Positions 26,587 through 37,285 are shown, counted from the stretch's first letter. The stretch is DNA of 64,000 bases from Opitutales bacterium (GCA_018700525.1 JABITN010000045.1:38122-102121); one strand, 5' to 3'. Notes: generated from the letters alone by a model not told the origin. Numbers and translations: made by a program.

Positions 26587-27937
26587 TTCTATTCACCCCC
26601 AACGCTTCGAATAAGGCTTTTGCCTTATGTAAAGTCTCTTCGTATTCAGATTTCGGATCGCTATCCCAAACGATTCCTCCTCCAACGCTGAACGACAATT
26701 CTCCATTCGCTATTCGCAAAGTTCTGATAGCAATATTGAAATCCGCCCTACCATCAAAACCAATATACCCGATCGAACCCGTGTAAACCCCACGATGCCC
26801 CGTCTCGAGTTCCTCAATCACCTCCATCGCTCGAATTTTAGGAGCTCCCGTTATAGACCCCCCAGGGAACATAGCCCCAAAACAATCAATCGCATCGAGC
26901 CCCTCCTTCAATCGCCCCTCAACCGTCGCCGTTTGGTGAATAACCGACGCGTAAGTCTCCAGCTCGAACAATGATTTAACCGCTATCGAACCCGGCTCGC
27001 AAATCCGACCGAGATCGTTCCGCTCCAGATCGACGATCATCAGCAACTCCGCCCGATCTTTCTCAGAGCTTTCCAATTCCTTTCGAAAGGCCGCCTCCTC
27101 TTCCGCGTATTTACCCCGCGGCCGCGTACCTTTGATTGGCCTCGTATTAATATCCCTACCGTTTAGATAAAAGAATCTTTCGGGGGACGAAGACAGTATT
27201 TCTTCATCGCCAAAATTCAAATACGCTGCATACGGTGCTGGGTTCGAATTCTTCAATCGCCTATACAACGCCAAGCCGCTTCCTTCGAAACTCGCTCGAA
27301 ATCGCTGCGACAAATTTGCCTGATAGATTTCTCCTTCGCGAATGAGTTCCTGAGTCTTGCGAACTCGATCCATGTAAACTTCACGCGTAAAATTCGAGCT
27401 GATGTCGCCAACTTCGAATATCGACTGCCTTCCGGTTTTACCAGCCTCCGCAACCATCGATCTCAGCCTATGCAAAGTCTCCTCCCAATTTCCCGAACTC
27501 GAACGCACCACGGTATCCAAGGTTCCCGATTCATGATCCCACACCAAGGCGCCATCATAGAATCCAAAACGGAAATCCGGAGCTTCTACTTCGGATTCCT
27601 TTTCCCGCATCTGGCCCGCATCGTAAGCCACGTAACCAATCGCCCCACCATAGAACGGAAAAAGACCTTCGTCCGAGATCCGTTCCCTAGCTATCTCTTT
27701 GCGTAAAACCTCAAATGGATTTCCCTGAACCACCCGACATCCACTTCCTTCTCGGATTTCCACTCGGCCTCCCCAAGCGATGATCTCTCTAAAAGGATCG
27801 CAGGCTAAAATTGAATACCGCCCCAATCCATACTGGTGAGATCCGCTATCCAAGAAAACGCAGCCCGGACGTTTCTGGAAAACTCCAAGAATATCTTCTT
27901 TCGAACCATAGCTTGCCAATCGCTCCGAATACATCAT
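26576..27937 (-). CDS. pabB: Aminodeoxychorismate synthase component I
   Basis: 453 residues of the chorismate-utilising family. RPIKGTRPRG carries the lysine that marks PabB, where anthranilate synthase has alanine. Other motifs are LMIVDLERNDLGR, YASVIHQTATVEG and MFPGGSITGAPKIRAM. The frame is open to 28036, but the ATG at 27937 overlaps the pabA stop as ATGA, the common coupled arrangement, and fits family length. With PabA it aminates chorismate. Confidence 0.95.
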   Translation of the reverse strand: MMYSERLASYGSKEDILGVFQKRPGCVFLDSGSHQYGLGRYSILACDPFREIIAWGGRVEIREGSGCRVVQGNPFEVLRKEIARERISDEGLFPFYGGAIGYVAYDAGQMREKESEVEAPDFRFGFYDGALVWDHESGTLDTVVRSSSGNWEETLHRLRSMVAEAGKTGRQSIFEVGDISSNFTREVYMDRVRKTQELIREGEIYQANLSQRFRASFEGSGLALYRRLKNSNPAPYAAYLNFGDEEILSSSPERFFYLNGRDINTRPIKGTRPRGKYAEEEAAFRKELESSEKDRAELLMIVDLERNDLGRICEPGSIAVKSLFELETYASVIHQTATVEGRLKEGLDAIDCFGAMFPGGSITGAPKIRAMEVIEELETGHRGVYTGSIGYIGFDGRADFNIAIRTLRIANGELSFSVGGGIVWDSDPKSEYEETLHKAKALFEALGVNRNGD

Positions 27938-28521
27938 TCCCGATTCCTCCACGCGTCCGCCTGTTTGAGAGCATTTCCCAATAAAGAAATGCCTCCCTCC
28001 GTCAAAAGCGCCTCCGGGTGAAATTGCACGCCCCAAAGCGGTAACCGTTTATGAGACAACGCCATCACTTCGCCAGTATCCGATTCGGCGTCTACGCTTA
28101 GACAATCCGGCAAACTTGCTCGCTCCACAATCAGAGAATGATAACGCGTCACATTCAAGGGATCCGCTAACGATTCGAACAAACCCGAACCCGAATGCCG
28201 AATGACTCGAACCTTCCCATGCACAGGCTCCAAAGCCTTCTCAATTCGTGCGCCAAAAGCATGGGCTATAACTTGCATCCCCAAACATATCCCCAAAATT
28301 GGTATACGGCCCTTAAACGTTTCGACAATTACTCGGCAAGCTCCGGTCGACTCTGGTCCGCCTGGTCCCGGCGAGACAACGATTAGCTCCGGTTCGATCC
28401 GGTCGACTTCTGCGACATCCACATTATCATTACGCAGAACGAGAACCTCTTTATCCAGCATCAACAAATACTGGTAAAGATTATAGGTGAACGAATCGTA
28501 GTTATCGATCAGCAAAATCAT
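27934..28521 (-). CDS. pabA: Glutamine amidotransferase component of aminodeoxychorismate synthase
   Basis: 195-residue class I glutaminase. LLIDNYDSFTYNLYQYL at the start, GICLGMQVIAHAFGA with the nucleophile cysteine near residue 78, and WGVQFHPEALLTEGG with the catalytic histidine and glutamate near 167. It supplies ammonia to PabB; such subunits may also serve anthranilate synthase, but no trp genes are near. It overlaps the Nudix gene by four bases. Confidence 0.95.
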   Translation of the reverse strand: MILLIDNYDSFTYNLYQYLLMLDKEVLVLRNDNVDVAEVDRIEPELIVVSPGPGGPESTGACRVIVETFKGRIPILGICLGMQVIAHAFGARIEKALEPVHGKVRVIRHSGSGLFESLADPLNVTRYHSLIVERASLPDCLSVDAESDTGEVMALSHKRLPLWGVQFHPEALLTEGGISLLGNALKQADAWRNRE

Positions 28522-29093
28522 CTCAGTGCGTTTCGCGTGCCCACAACTTGAGTCACTTCCAAAAGGTCGGGGTCGTTCTCGACGCCTTCGACTGCCTTCA
28601 AAACGCTAAATGAAGCCGCATCTGGATTTAGAATACGCCCAAGAGCAACCGACCGATCAAGCGGCGGCATTCCGAGTCCGGCCAAATCCTCCAACTCGAA
28701 AAAACCGAATTCGCCTTCGTCTATCGCTTCGGGCAAAGAAGCGAGCCGTCTATGGATCTCGAACAAAAACATCAGCCAATGACCCGTTCCTTCGTAATTT
28801 TCTTCCGAGAGCATGCACCGCATCGATAGATCCGATTCCGTCAGCGTCACCCCGACTTCTTCATACGCTTCCCGTATTGCACATTCGAAAGGCGATTCGC
28901 CGGTCTCCATTTCGAGCTTTCCTCCAATCGCGCACCACATGCCACGATTGGGCCGTTTAGTCCGGCGAATCAGCAAGATCCGACCATCTTCTCTCCGAAA
29001 GTAGAGCAAGACGCCAATGCGATACCGATTTTTTAGATAAAGCGATTCCGATTCTACAATCCGTTGTTTATTTCCTGACACCGTTAGCGGCAT
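28518..29093 (-). CDS. Nudix hydrolase heading the folate operon
   Basis: 191 residues with a full Nudix box: GGKLEMETGE followed by REAYEEVGV (residues ~57-81). The enzyme hydrolyses a nucleoside diphosphate linked to another group. As first gene of the pab/fol operon it is a good candidate for the dihydroneopterin triphosphate pyrophosphatase step, which has no other gene here; that is inferred from position only. It could also be a general nucleotide sanitiser. Confidence 0.88.
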   Translation of the reverse strand: MPLTVSGNKQRIVESESLYLKNRYRIGVLLYFRREDGRILLIRRTKRPNRGMWCAIGGKLEMETGESPFECAIREAYEEVGVTLTESDLSMRCMLSEENYEGTGHWLMFLFEIHRRLASLPEAIDEGEFGFFELEDLAGLGMPPLDRSVALGRILNPDAASFSVLKAVEGVENDPDLLEVTQVVGTRNALR

Positions 29094-29177
29094 CCTGCAA
29101 AGGCCCTACCGTTCGACAATCCTATTCTGCAGGAGTAATCGAATTCCTAGTTTTTCCCTCCATGAGAAGCTACGAAA

Positions 29178-29879
29178 TCACGCGTAATCACGCTTCCCAT
29201 ACAGGGCCGTTCCAACCCGTACCATCGTGCTACCCTCTTGAATCGCCGCCTCCATATCGCCACTCATCCCCATGGATAATTCCGGTAGGATTACGCCAAA
29301 AGACGCCTCCAGGCGGTCTCGGCATTTTCGCAACGCAGCGAAACACGCTCGTGCCACGGCCGGATCATCGTCCAAAGGAGCGATCGTCATGAGCCCATCA
29401 ATCTTCAAATTAGACTGCCCCAAGGCGCATTCCATTAATGCCGAAGCCTCCTCGAGCGAAGCTCCCGATTTATTAGGATCCGCTCCTGCGTTGATTTGCA
29501 GTAACACACCCAAATTTCGCTCCGCCTCCGACGCATACCGCTGCAAGGCTTTCGCCACTTTAGCCCTGTCCACCGACTGCACTCGATCAAAGCACTCCGC
29601 TACTTTCTTAGCCTTATTGCTTTGCAAAGGTCCGATCAATTCCCAGCCCATCGCGCTATCCGCGTCATCCATTTTCGAAAGTGCCTCTTGGACCCTATTC
29701 TCGCCCACTGATTTTAAGCCTGAGCGAAAAGCATAAAGAGCCGCATCCACTGGGTGGTTCTTTGTCACCGGCAACAATCTAACCGAACCTGCCAAACGAC
29801 CCGATTTTTGCTCGGCAGCCAGGATCGAGGCCTGCACTCGGCTTAGATTTTCCTCAAATTCTTGATAAGAAATAAACAT
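29178..29879 (-). CDS. PLP-homeostasis protein (YggS/PLPBP family)
   Basis: 233 residues of the fold-type III, single-domain PLP-binding family. The PLP lysine is in LLPVTKNHP near residue 40; GENRVQEALSK, WELIGPLQSNK and the C-terminal ELSMGMSGDMEAAIQEGSTMVRVGTALYG are diagnostic. It buffers cellular PLP and affects amino acid pools rather than acting as an enzyme. It is divergent from the LysR gene across a 71-base region with a palindrome. Confidence 0.94.
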   Translation of the reverse strand: MFISYQEFEENLSRVQASILAAEQKSGRLAGSVRLLPVTKNHPVDAALYAFRSGLKSVGENRVQEALSKMDDADSAMGWELIGPLQSNKAKKVAECFDRVQSVDRAKVAKALQRYASEAERNLGVLLQINAGADPNKSGASLEEASALMECALGQSNLKIDGLMTIAPLDDDPAVARACFAALRKCRDRLEASFGVILPELSMGMSGDMEAAIQEGSTMVRVGTALYGKRDYA

Positions 29880-29896
29880 TAATGAGTCTTCTCTTT

Positions 29897-29913
29897 TAAT
29901 TTAACCTAAATTA
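29897..29913. promoter_or_regulatory. Palindromic operator candidate between yggS and lysR-type gene
   Basis: TAATTTA-ACC-TAAATTA is a perfect seven-base inverted repeat in the divergent promoter region. AT-rich dyads of this kind, next to the regulator's own gene, are typical LysR binding sites. It could control both the regulator and yggS. Confidence 0.5.
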
Positions 29914-29950
29914 GACATACTAATATTATTTCCATTTCAACCGTTTCCCT

Positions 29951-30844
29951 ATGCAAGTAGACAATTTCAAAATCTTCGCGGACCTGGTAGAGACCAAAAG
30001 CTTTTCAAAAGCCGCCCGCCTCAACGGAGTCACTCAATCCGCCGTAAGCCAACAAGCCCGTGCTATGGAAAAAAACTTCAATACCTTGCTCATCGACCGC
30101 AGTCAAAAGCAATTCCAACTTACCCGCGAAGGCACTCGCGTCTACAACTCGTCGAAGGAAATTCTTCACGTCTACGAAAAACTGATGAGCGAGCTGATGG
30201 AAATGAAGAAGGTCATAAGCGGCACGATCCGCATATCGACCATCTACAGTATTGGACTGCACGAGCTTCCTCCTTACATCAAGGAGTTCCTGACCGATTT
30301 TCCTTCGGTTAACGTCCGCGTCGAGTACCGGCGTTCCAATTTAGTCTACGAGGACATTCTTTACAATTCGGTCGACTTCGGCCTTGTCGCTTTTCCCGTT
30401 AAAACGCGCCAAATCGAAATGATCCCTTTTCGCGAAGATCGGCTAGTCGCCATTTGCCATCCCGAACACCCACTCGCAAACCAATCGATTGTCGAAGTGG
30501 ACGCCCTCAAGGACTACAAATTCATCAGCTTCGATCGCGATATTCCCACGCGTAAAGCGATCGACCAGATTTTTCGCGACAACAAAATCGAGATCGAACC
30601 CGTGATGGAATTCGACAATATCGAAACCGTTAAACGCGCAGTCGAGATCGACGCGGGAATCGCAATCGCTCCACAAGCTACCGTCGCCCAAGAAGTCAAA
30701 CAAGGCACCCTCGCTTCGGTCGCTCTCAATGGATCGGGATTCACCCGTCCGCTCGCCATCCTGCATCGCAAGGGTCGCGTCCTTACGCCGGCGATGAAGA
30801 AATTCATTAAAACCCTCACCGGCAAAGAAGTCGAGAGTGCCTAG
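29951..30844 (+). CDS. LysR-type transcriptional regulator
   Basis: 297 residues. The winged helix-turn-helix covers residues 1-60 (FADLVETKSFSKAARLNGVTQSAVSQQ), and the periplasmic-binding-protein-like sensor domain starts near 90 (GTIRISTIYSIGL). The sensor half has RRSNLVYEDILYNSVDFGLVAF and AVEIDAGIAIAPQATV, resembling CysB/CysL-like regulators of sulfur or nitrogen metabolism. The effector is unknown. It is divergent from yggS and convergent with metH. Confidence 0.92.
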   Translation: MQVDNFKIFADLVETKSFSKAARLNGVTQSAVSQQARAMEKNFNTLLIDRSQKQFQLTREGTRVYNSSKEILHVYEKLMSELMEMKKVISGTIRISTIYSIGLHELPPYIKEFLTDFPSVNVRVEYRRSNLVYEDILYNSVDFGLVAFPVKTRQIEMIPFREDRLVAICHPEHPLANQSIVEVDALKDYKFISFDRDIPTRKAIDQIFRDNKIEIEPVMEFDNIETVKRAVEIDAGIAIAPQATVAQEVKQGTLASVALNGSGFTRPLAILHRKGRVLTPAMKKFIKTLTGKEVESA

Positions 30845-30859
30845 TTCGCCAAAAAAGGC

Positions 30860-30898
30860 GAGGCCGGCGAAAAACCCCTTAACGCCGACCTCTGTTTT
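30860..30898 (+). terminator. Intrinsic terminator after the LysR gene
   Basis: GAGGCCGGCG (30860-30869) pairs with CGCCGACCTC (30883-30892), with a two-base internal mismatch and an A-rich loop, followed by TGTTTT. It lies 15 bases past the LysR stop. Confidence 0.65.
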
Positions 30899-31195
30899 GC
30901 TGCTCCTGCAAAAAGTCCTACAGTTTCTACCATCTTGGAAACAAAAACCCAAACGACACTAGCATTGAGCACGCCAATCGCGGCGGAGGCCAACCGCTGC
31001 ACTATTTTTGGCTTCGCCGTTAACTTTTCCGCAATTCACGTGCTGCAAAATGATCACCGAGCGATCAAATTGAATTGACTCCACCCTCAGCCTTCTACGT
31101 CGAGCCAGCTCTCACCCTGCGTTTTTGAGAGTGATTATTTATCGCGTTACGGAGCAAGGGACGGCCCTGAACAAAAACGCCCTGCAAAAACGCCT
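30899..31195. other. Intergenic region between lysR-type gene and metH, no gene seen
   Basis: About 300 bases between convergent genes. It holds A/T-rich and GC-rich patches, including two GCGTTTTTG-like words on the minus strand near 31170-31190 just past the metH stop, but no clear hairpin with T-run, no tRNA-like fold and no ORF of note. Confidence 0.5.
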
Positions 31196-34100
31196 CTACG
31201 GATTGTAATCGAGATTCGGCTGTAACCACTTCTCCGCTACCGAAACCTCGATTCCCTTTCGATTAGCATACGACTCGATCTGGTCCTTGCCGATCTTCCC
31301 GACCTTGAAGTACCGCGCTTCCGCGCTTCCAAAATATAAACCGGAAACTGAACTAGGAGGATTCATGGCATAATTTTCCGTCAGAGAAATTTCGGTATTC
31401 GTTTCCGCATCGAGCAGATCCCACAGCTTCCCCTTCTCCGTATGGTCCGGACAAGCCGGGTAACCCGCCGCAGGACGAATGCCTTGATACTTCTCGCTAA
31501 TCATCGCGCCAACATCGAGATCCTCGTCAGCTCCGAATCCCCATTCGTCGCGGACTTGCTTGTGCATATACTCCGCCAAAGCTTCGGCAAAACGGTCACC
31601 GAGCGATTGAATCATAATCGCCCGATAATCATCATTTCGCTCTTTAAACGTTTCCGCGTATTCCTCGACTTCCATTCCGGCAGAAACCACGAAACCGCCC
31701 AAGTAGTCCACGCGACCACTCGACTGCGGTGCCACGAAATCCGCTAGGCTGTAATAGGGCGAATCCGAAGCCTTTTCCTTTTGCTGACGCAAAAAGTGGA
31801 AGCTCCCAAGCGATTCGCTCATTGAGGCGTCATTGTAGAGGTGCACATCGTCGCTATCCGACTGAGCCGCCCAAAATCGGTACACGCCTCGCAAACGAAA
31901 GCGCTTATTTTCGACAATATCCTTCAGTAGTCCTTGAGCGTCGCGATACAGCTCATCCGCCTGTTCCCCATATTTCTTGTGATCTAATATTTTCGGGAAA
32001 ATACCCTTCAGACCCCAAGTCCAGAAAAACGGCGACCAATCGAAATACTCCAATACTGTGCTCAAATCGACATCGTCAAACACGCGTGCCTCCAGCGATT
32101 CCGGCATCGCAATTCTAGCAGATTTCCAGTCTTGTGTAAATCCGTTTTCCCGAGCTTCATCCAAAGACAACAAACGCGCGGAGTTCGCATTTCCTTCCGC
32201 ATGCCGCTTTCGCAAGCGCTCTTGATCCACTTTTAATTCGGCAACGAACGCATCTTTGCACTCCGCGCTAAGCAGTTTGCTACACACGCCAACAACCAAT
32301 GAAGCATCGGGCACTTGAACAATCGGTCCATCATAGGCCGGGGCTATTTTAATCGCCGTATGCGCCTTGCTAGTCGTCGCTCCGCCAATCAAAAGCGGTA
32401 GCTCTAACCCTTCGCGCGTCATCTCGGAAGCGACGTAAATCATCTCATCTAACGACGGCGTGATCAAGCCACTCAGTCCGATGATATCCGCTTTTTCCTT
32501 ACGAGCCGCAGCCAAAATCTTATCGCACGAAACCATCACCCCCAAATCAACGACATCGTAGTTGTTACACGCTAATACCACTCCCACGATATTCTTGCCA
32601 ATATCATGCACGTCGCCCTTCACCGTCGCCATTACGATTTTCACCTGAGAGCTGACCATATTGTTCGCAGCCTTCTCCGCCTCCATGAATGGTGTCAAAT
32701 AAGCTACAGCCTTCTTCATTACGCGGGCCGATTTGACAACCTGCGGCAAAAACATTTTTCCGGCGCCAAACAATTCCCCGACAACCTTCATCCCGTCCAT
32801 CAACGGTCCTTCGATTACGTCCAAAGAACGTGGCAGATTTTCACGTGCCTCTTCCGTATCATCATCGATGTGCATGATGATCCCCTTCACCAAAGCGTGC
32901 GAGAGCCGCTCTTCAACGGTACCTTCGCGCCAGGCCTCGGTCTTTTCCTCTTTGACCTTGCCCGTACCTTTCACCGTTTCTGCGTAGTCTACCAGGCGTT
33001 CCGTAGCGTCAGGATTCCGATTCAACAACACGTCCTCTACCAAATCCTTCAGTGTAGGCTCGATATCTTCGTAAACCGCTAGCATGCCTGCGTTGACGAT
33101 ACCCATATCCATTCCCGCGCGAATCGCGTGATAAAGGAAGGCCGTATGCATTGCCTCGCGCACGACATTGTTACCGCGAAAAGAAAAAGATATATTGCTA
33201 ACTCCACCACTCACGCGAGTTAGAGGACAACGCCGCTTGATTTCCGTCGTCGCTTCAATGAAGTCGATTCCGTATGTATTGTGTTCTTCAATACCCGTTC
33301 CAACAGTAAGAATATTCGGATCGAAAATGATATCTTCCGGCGGAAAGTCCAATTCCGAACGAAGTAATTTGTAAGCTCGTTCGCAAATTCGTACTTTGTC
33401 TTCCTTACTCGCAGCTTGCCCATCCTCATCGAAAGCCATAACGATAACCGCAGCGCCGTAACGCATGACTTTTGCCGCCTGGGAAAGGAAAACCGCTTCG
33501 CCTTCCTTCAAACTGATCGAATTGACGACGCACTTGCCTTGAACGCATTTGAGCCCCGCTTCGATAACCGACCACTTGGAAGAATCGATCATTATCGGAG
33601 CCTTGGAAATCTCCGGCTCGGAAGCCACCAGATTCAAGAAACGCGTCATGCAAGCCTCGCTATCCAATAACCCTTCGTCAAAATTGATATCGATGATATT
33701 CGCGCCGTTCTCGACCTGTTGCCGAGCAATCGCCAAAGCATCTTCAAACTTATCTTCCTTGATGAGACGCTTGAAACGCGGAGAACCCATCACGTTAGTT
33801 CGCTCGCCGACCATGACGTACGGCGCTTTTTCGCCTTTCACTTCAAACGGCTCCAATCCGCTAATCCGCATTGCCGGCTCGATCGTCGGTATGGCTCGCG
33901 GAGCATAGTCGCTTGCCTTGCGAGCAATCGCGGCAATATGCTCGGGAGTTGTGCCGCAACAACCGCCAATAATATTCACGAAACCATTCGCCGCGAAATC
34001 CTCAACGAAGCGGGCCGTATCTTCTGGCAATTCATCGTAACCGGTCTCGCTAAGCGGATTCGGCAGTCCCGCATTCGGGTAGCACGAAATGAAGCAATCC

Positions 34101-34924
34101 GCGCAGCGCGACAGGGCCTCGATGTAAGGCCGCATTTCTTGCGCCCCTAACGCACAGTTGATGCCCACGCTCAAAGGCTTGGCGTGAGCGACTGAGTTCC
34201 AGAATGCTTCGACAGTCTGTCCTGACAGCGTCCTGCCCGACGCATCGGTAATGGTAACGCTCAGCATCACCGGAATACGCTCGCCTCGCTCTTCGAAAAA
34301 CTCTTCGAGAGCGTAAATACAGGCCTTTAGATTCAACGTATCGAAAACCGTCTCCGGCAAAAAGAGATCTACTCCGCCCTCCGCCAACGCACGGATTTGT
34401 TCCGCGTAGGCATCCTTAAGCTCGTCGAATGAAACCGCCCTATAATCCGGACGATTCACGTCAGGCGATAGCGATGCCGTCCTATTCGTCGGCCCCAAAG
34501 CGCCGGCAACGAAACATTCCCGATCCGGGTTCTCCGCGACGAACTCGTCCACCGCTCGCCTCGCCAAGCGAGCAGCAGTCACATTTTGTTCGTAAACAAT
34601 GCTTTCGAGCTCGTAATCCGCCTGAGCAATGCTCGTCGAACTGAACGTATTCGTTTCAATGATATCGGCTCCGCCGGCCAAGAAAGCCTTATGAATTTCC
34701 GTAATCACATGCGGGCGGGTCAACACGAGCAGCTCATTATTCCCTTTCAGGTCGATGTGATGGTCTTCGAATCGTCCCTCTCGAAAGTCTGCCTCATTCA
34801 GCTTGTAGCGCTGAATCATCGTCCCCATCGCTCCATCCAAAAAAAGAATGCGTTGCGAGAGCAGCTCGCGGATACGAACTCCTTTTTCAGTCTCAGACAA
34901 AGTAGCTGTGTTCTTCGTAGGCAT
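31196..34924 (-). CDS. metH: Cobalamin-dependent methionine synthase
   Basis: 1242 residues, the full four-module enzyme. Residues 1-~330 bind homocysteine with the zinc cysteines in GINCALG and [10 protein letters not shown]. About 350-640 is the pterin domain binding methyl-tetrahydrofolate ([15 protein letters not shown]). About 655-890 binds B12, with the axial histidine in [16 protein letters not shown]. The rest is the SAM-dependent reactivation domain ([17 protein letters not shown]). The ATG at 34924 is preferred to the far upstream 35035 because homology begins after it. No B12 or SAM riboswitch was seen upstream. Confidence 0.97.
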   Translation of the reverse strand: MPTKNTATLSETEKGVRIRELLSQRILFLDGAMGTMIQRYKLNEADFREGRFEDHHIDLKGNNELLVLTRPHVITEIHKAFLAGGADIIETNTFSSTSIAQADYELESIVYEQNVTAARLARRAVDEFVAENPDRECFVAGALGPTNRTASLSPDVNRPDYRAVSFDELKDAYAEQIRALAEGGVDLFLPETVFDTLNLKACIYALEEFFEERGERIPVMLSVTITDASGRTLSGQTVEAFWNSVAHAKPLSVGINCALGAQEMRPYIEALSRCADCFISCYPNAGLPNPLSETGYDELPEDTARFVEDFAANGFVNIIGGCCGTTPEHIAAIARKASDYAPRAIPTIEPAMRISGLEPFEVKGEKAPYVMVGERTNVMGSPRFKRLIKEDKFEDALAIARQQVENGANIIDINFDEGLLDSEACMTRFLNLVASEPEISKAPIMIDSSKWSVIEAGLKCVQGKCVVNSISLKEGEAVFLSQAAKVMRYGAAVIVMAFDEDGQAASKEDKVRICERAYKLLRSELDFPPEDIIFDPNILTVGTGIEEHNTYGIDFIEATTEIKRRCPLTRVSGGVSNISFSFRGNNVVREAMHTAFLYHAIRAGMDMGIVNAGMLAVYEDIEPTLKDLVEDVLLNRNPDATERLVDYAETVKGTGKVKEEKTEAWREGTVEERLSHALVKGIIMHIDDDTEEARENLPRSLDVIEGPLMDGMKVVGELFGAGKMFLPQVVKSARVMKKAVAYLTPFMEAEKAANNMVSSQVKIVMATVKGDVHDIGKNIVGVVLACNNYDVVDLGVMVSCDKILAAARKEKADIIGLSGLITPSLDEMIYVASEMTREGLELPLLIGGATTSKAHTAIKIAPAYDGPIVQVPDASLVVGVCSKLLSAECKDAFVAELKVDQERLRKRHAEGNANSARLLSLDEARENGFTQDWKSARIAMPESLEARVFDDVDLSTVLEYFDWSPFFWTWGLKGIFPKILDHKKYGEQADELYRDAQGLLKDIVENKRFRLRGVYRFWAAQSDSDDVHLYNDASMSESLGSFHFLRQQKEKASDSPYYSLADFVAPQSSGRVDYLGGFVVSAGMEVEEYAETFKERNDDYRAIMIQSLGDRFAEALAEYMHKQVRDEWGFGADEDLDVGAMISEKYQGIRPAAGYPACPDHTEKGKLWDLLDAETNTEISLTENYAMNPPSSVSGLYFGSAEARYFKVGKIGKDQIESYANRKGIEVSVAEKWLQPNLDYNP

Positions 34925-35091
34925 AGGATTGATCTTCAATCTCGGACAATCAAGCGAGCCCGGTGTCAAATGCCACTCAAAAAGAACCAATGGCACAAAA
35001 ATCGGCAATTCGGATAAATGACGCTCGATAGACAAAACGAAGGCGTCGCTAGCTTAAGTTTGTTCAATAACGAGCGATCTAAGATTCGTAG

Positions 35092-35532
35092 CGTCGCAAT
35101 AATAAGCTCAAGTACTCTGCCACTGATCCGAGCATATCCACACCACGTGTTCGAATCGCATCCAAGGCCGTTTTCGACAAAAATCGTCTCGAACAGGTAC
35201 AACCGGAATGGTGCCGCAAATACTTCCAAAAAGGCGAGCAACAAATGGCCGGCTACTACCGCATCCATCCTACGCTCCGCAAAAAGCTGAACTTTCATCG
35301 CCTCAATCTCTTCTCCAACAGCTTTCCCTGGAAAGCGAAATTCCAAATCATCTTCTGCCGTAACGCGATGATCTACTTCGATCGCGAAAACCAAGAAGAT
35401 TTGGTCGGGCGGCTCGCTCAGAATCTCGTGCCAGGAGGCTACCTACTAATAGGCCACGTCGAAAGCCTCGCCGGGTTTAATCACCCCTACGAAACCATAA
35501 AACTCGCGATCTACCGATTGCCTGAAAGATAA
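35092..35532 (+). pseudogene. cheR: CheR chemotaxis methyltransferase, N-terminal half lost
   Basis: The frame after a TAG at 35089 has no start codon and encodes the C-terminal half of CheR: SATDPSISTPRVRIASKAVFD (degenerate ATDIS region), then WCRKYFQKGEQQMAGYYRIHPTLRKKLNFHRLNL and IIFCRNAMIYFD, ending with PGGYLLIGHVESL. CheR methylates chemoreceptors using SAM. The N-terminal helical domain and the glycine-rich SAM-binding start are missing; the next 170 bases upstream are the metH leader. An ATG at 35245 would give only 95 residues and no active enzyme. Confidence 0.85.
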
Positions 35533-35672
35533 CGGCAAGCATCGGAGATTCAGAATCACCCGAAAATCTCCCCCAATATTGCTGGTTCGAGCATTGCATC
35601 CCAGCAAATGACTTCTAAGGTTCTTGCCCATCGGAAGCGTGCGAATCAATCCGCGCCATCATCCATACGATT

Positions 35673-37268
35673 TTGAGCCAAACCATCCCGAAAGAACCGT
35701 CGATTTGCGCCACCCTGGGCGAGGCCCTTGTCTGCATCCAAGGGCTCGAAACGGGCGACCGCCAATTCGAAGCCCTAATCGAAAACGGCCCGGGCGCTTG
35801 CTACCTGATCGATGCGAAATCCCACACGATTCGCTACCTTTCGAACAAAGCGTTCGAGTTTATGCCCCAATCGTTCAAAACGCTTTTAAACGAACGAGAA
35901 ACCTGGTCAAATCTCGTTTGCGCCGAAGACCGGCCTCAATATAAAACCGTCATCGAAAAGCTAGGCGAAAGCGGAGACGAAGCCATGATCGTCTACCGAC
36001 TCGATACCTCGAAAAAAGGCAGCTGGCTTCCGGTCAAGGACTACGTTACGCCCCTACGCAATTCCGAGAATGAACTCGTCGGCTACCTGGGGCGAATCAT
36101 CGACGACTCCTTTCGAATCCAAGCAATGGATATTCTCGTCAAACGATCTTGGAAAGAAGTTGCCACCACGCTCACCAAGCGATTCCTCCACGACTTCAAC
36201 AACATGATCGCTGGGATTTTCTCGCTGAGCGAACTCTATGCCGTTCCCGGATCAGACGCGGAAACGATGACCGAAGCGATGATCCATATTCGCGACAGCT
36301 CTATTCGCGCTCAAAAGATCACCAAGCAAATCCGTGCTCTTACTTCCATGACCGATGGAGAGGCCAGCTACTTCGAGATACCCCAACTCATCAAAGAACA
36401 AGAAGACTACATACGAGCTATCCTGCCCCAGCACGTTGAGCTCATATTCAACTTAAGCGACGAATCTCTACCCGCTCGCTTGGATGCCAATCGCTTCAAA
36501 CAAGCGATCCTTCACTTAGTCTCAAACGCCAGCGACGCTGCCAACGACAAACCCAGCATCTCCATTAGCTGCGCAGCTACCAGCAACCCCGATTCCGACA
36601 ATCCAAATCGATCCGCCCAAATCGAATTCAAAGACAACGGACACGGAATCAAGGAGCGCCACTTAAAACAAGTCGCCGACCCGTTCTACACGACGAAAGA
36701 CCCGAAAAGCCATGTAGGCATGGGTCTATTTATCGTAAAACGCTTCACCGAAGAGCTCGGCGGAGACATGACGATCGTTTCCGCTCTCGGAGAAGGTACC
36801 TCTATCACGATGCACCTCCCGCTGGCGAATCTTTCCGAAACGATCCCTGCGACTCCGACGACCTACCCCCAAGACGCGGCAGCCCCATCCGTCCAACCCA
36901 AGCGTACGCCGACTATTCTCATTTACAGCTGGGAAGACACCACTCGCCACCCGCTCGTCAATGCGATCCGGAGTGCCGATTGGAAATTCCGCATCCACAT
37001 CGACACCCACCAGCTCCTCCTCGACCTAAAGGAACTTCGCGAAGACCTAGATGGCATACTTGTTTTCAAAAGCTCCCTTGACGAAAAATTCGACCCGCTT
37101 ATCGCTACGCTTTCAGAAGAAGCCTCGTCTCCTAAACTCGCCGTAATCGCCCTCGACGATAGTCTAGAATCGATGGATGAACGCATCCAAAGCCAATGCG
37201 GCCTGCTGGCCTCGGGAGCCTCGAAACCAAATGGGCTCTTGAAAAAGCTGTCCAAGCACTTCAGCTAG
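35673..37268 (+). CDS. PAS sensor histidine kinase with C-terminal receiver-like domain
   Basis: 531 residues from a TTG start. A PAS domain (~30-145, GPGACYLIDAKSHTIRYLS) precedes the phospho-acceptor helix KRFLHDFNNMIAGIFSLSEL (His near 174) and a HATPase domain with N (LVSNASDA), DNGHGI and GMGLFIVKRFTEELGG. The last 120 residues (TILIYSWEDTTRHPLV...) have receiver-like spacing but no acidic pocket or phosphorylatable Asp. It lies 18 bases upstream of the REC/HD-GYP gene, its likely partner. The H-D-F-N-N acceptor type is common in orphan and hybrid kinases. Confidence 0.88.
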   Translation: MSQTIPKEPSICATLGEALVCIQGLETGDRQFEALIENGPGACYLIDAKSHTIRYLSNKAFEFMPQSFKTLLNERETWSNLVCAEDRPQYKTVIEKLGESGDEAMIVYRLDTSKKGSWLPVKDYVTPLRNSENELVGYLGRIIDDSFRIQAMDILVKRSWKEVATTLTKRFLHDFNNMIAGIFSLSELYAVPGSDAETMTEAMIHIRDSSIRAQKITKQIRALTSMTDGEASYFEIPQLIKEQEDYIRAILPQHVELIFNLSDESLPARLDANRFKQAILHLVSNASDAANDKPSISISCAATSNPDSDNPNRSAQIEFKDNGHGIKERHLKQVADPFYTTKDPKSHVGMGLFIVKRFTEELGGDMTIVSALGEGTSITMHLPLANLSETIPATPTTYPQDAAAPSVQPKRTPTILIYSWEDTTRHPLVNAIRSADWKFRIHIDTHQLLLDLKELREDLDGILVFKSSLDEKFDPLIATLSEEASSPKLAVIALDDSLESMDERIQSQCGLLASGASKPNGLLKKLSKHFS

Positions 37269-37285
37269 GCTAGCTTACGATCATT

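Noticed and set aside
35111..35130. GCCACTG word suggesting a cobalamin riboswitch near metH
   Set aside because: It is on the plus strand, not in the metH leader, and is explained as coding sequence of the cheR remnant (SATD); no B12 box or other riboswitch elements are seen.
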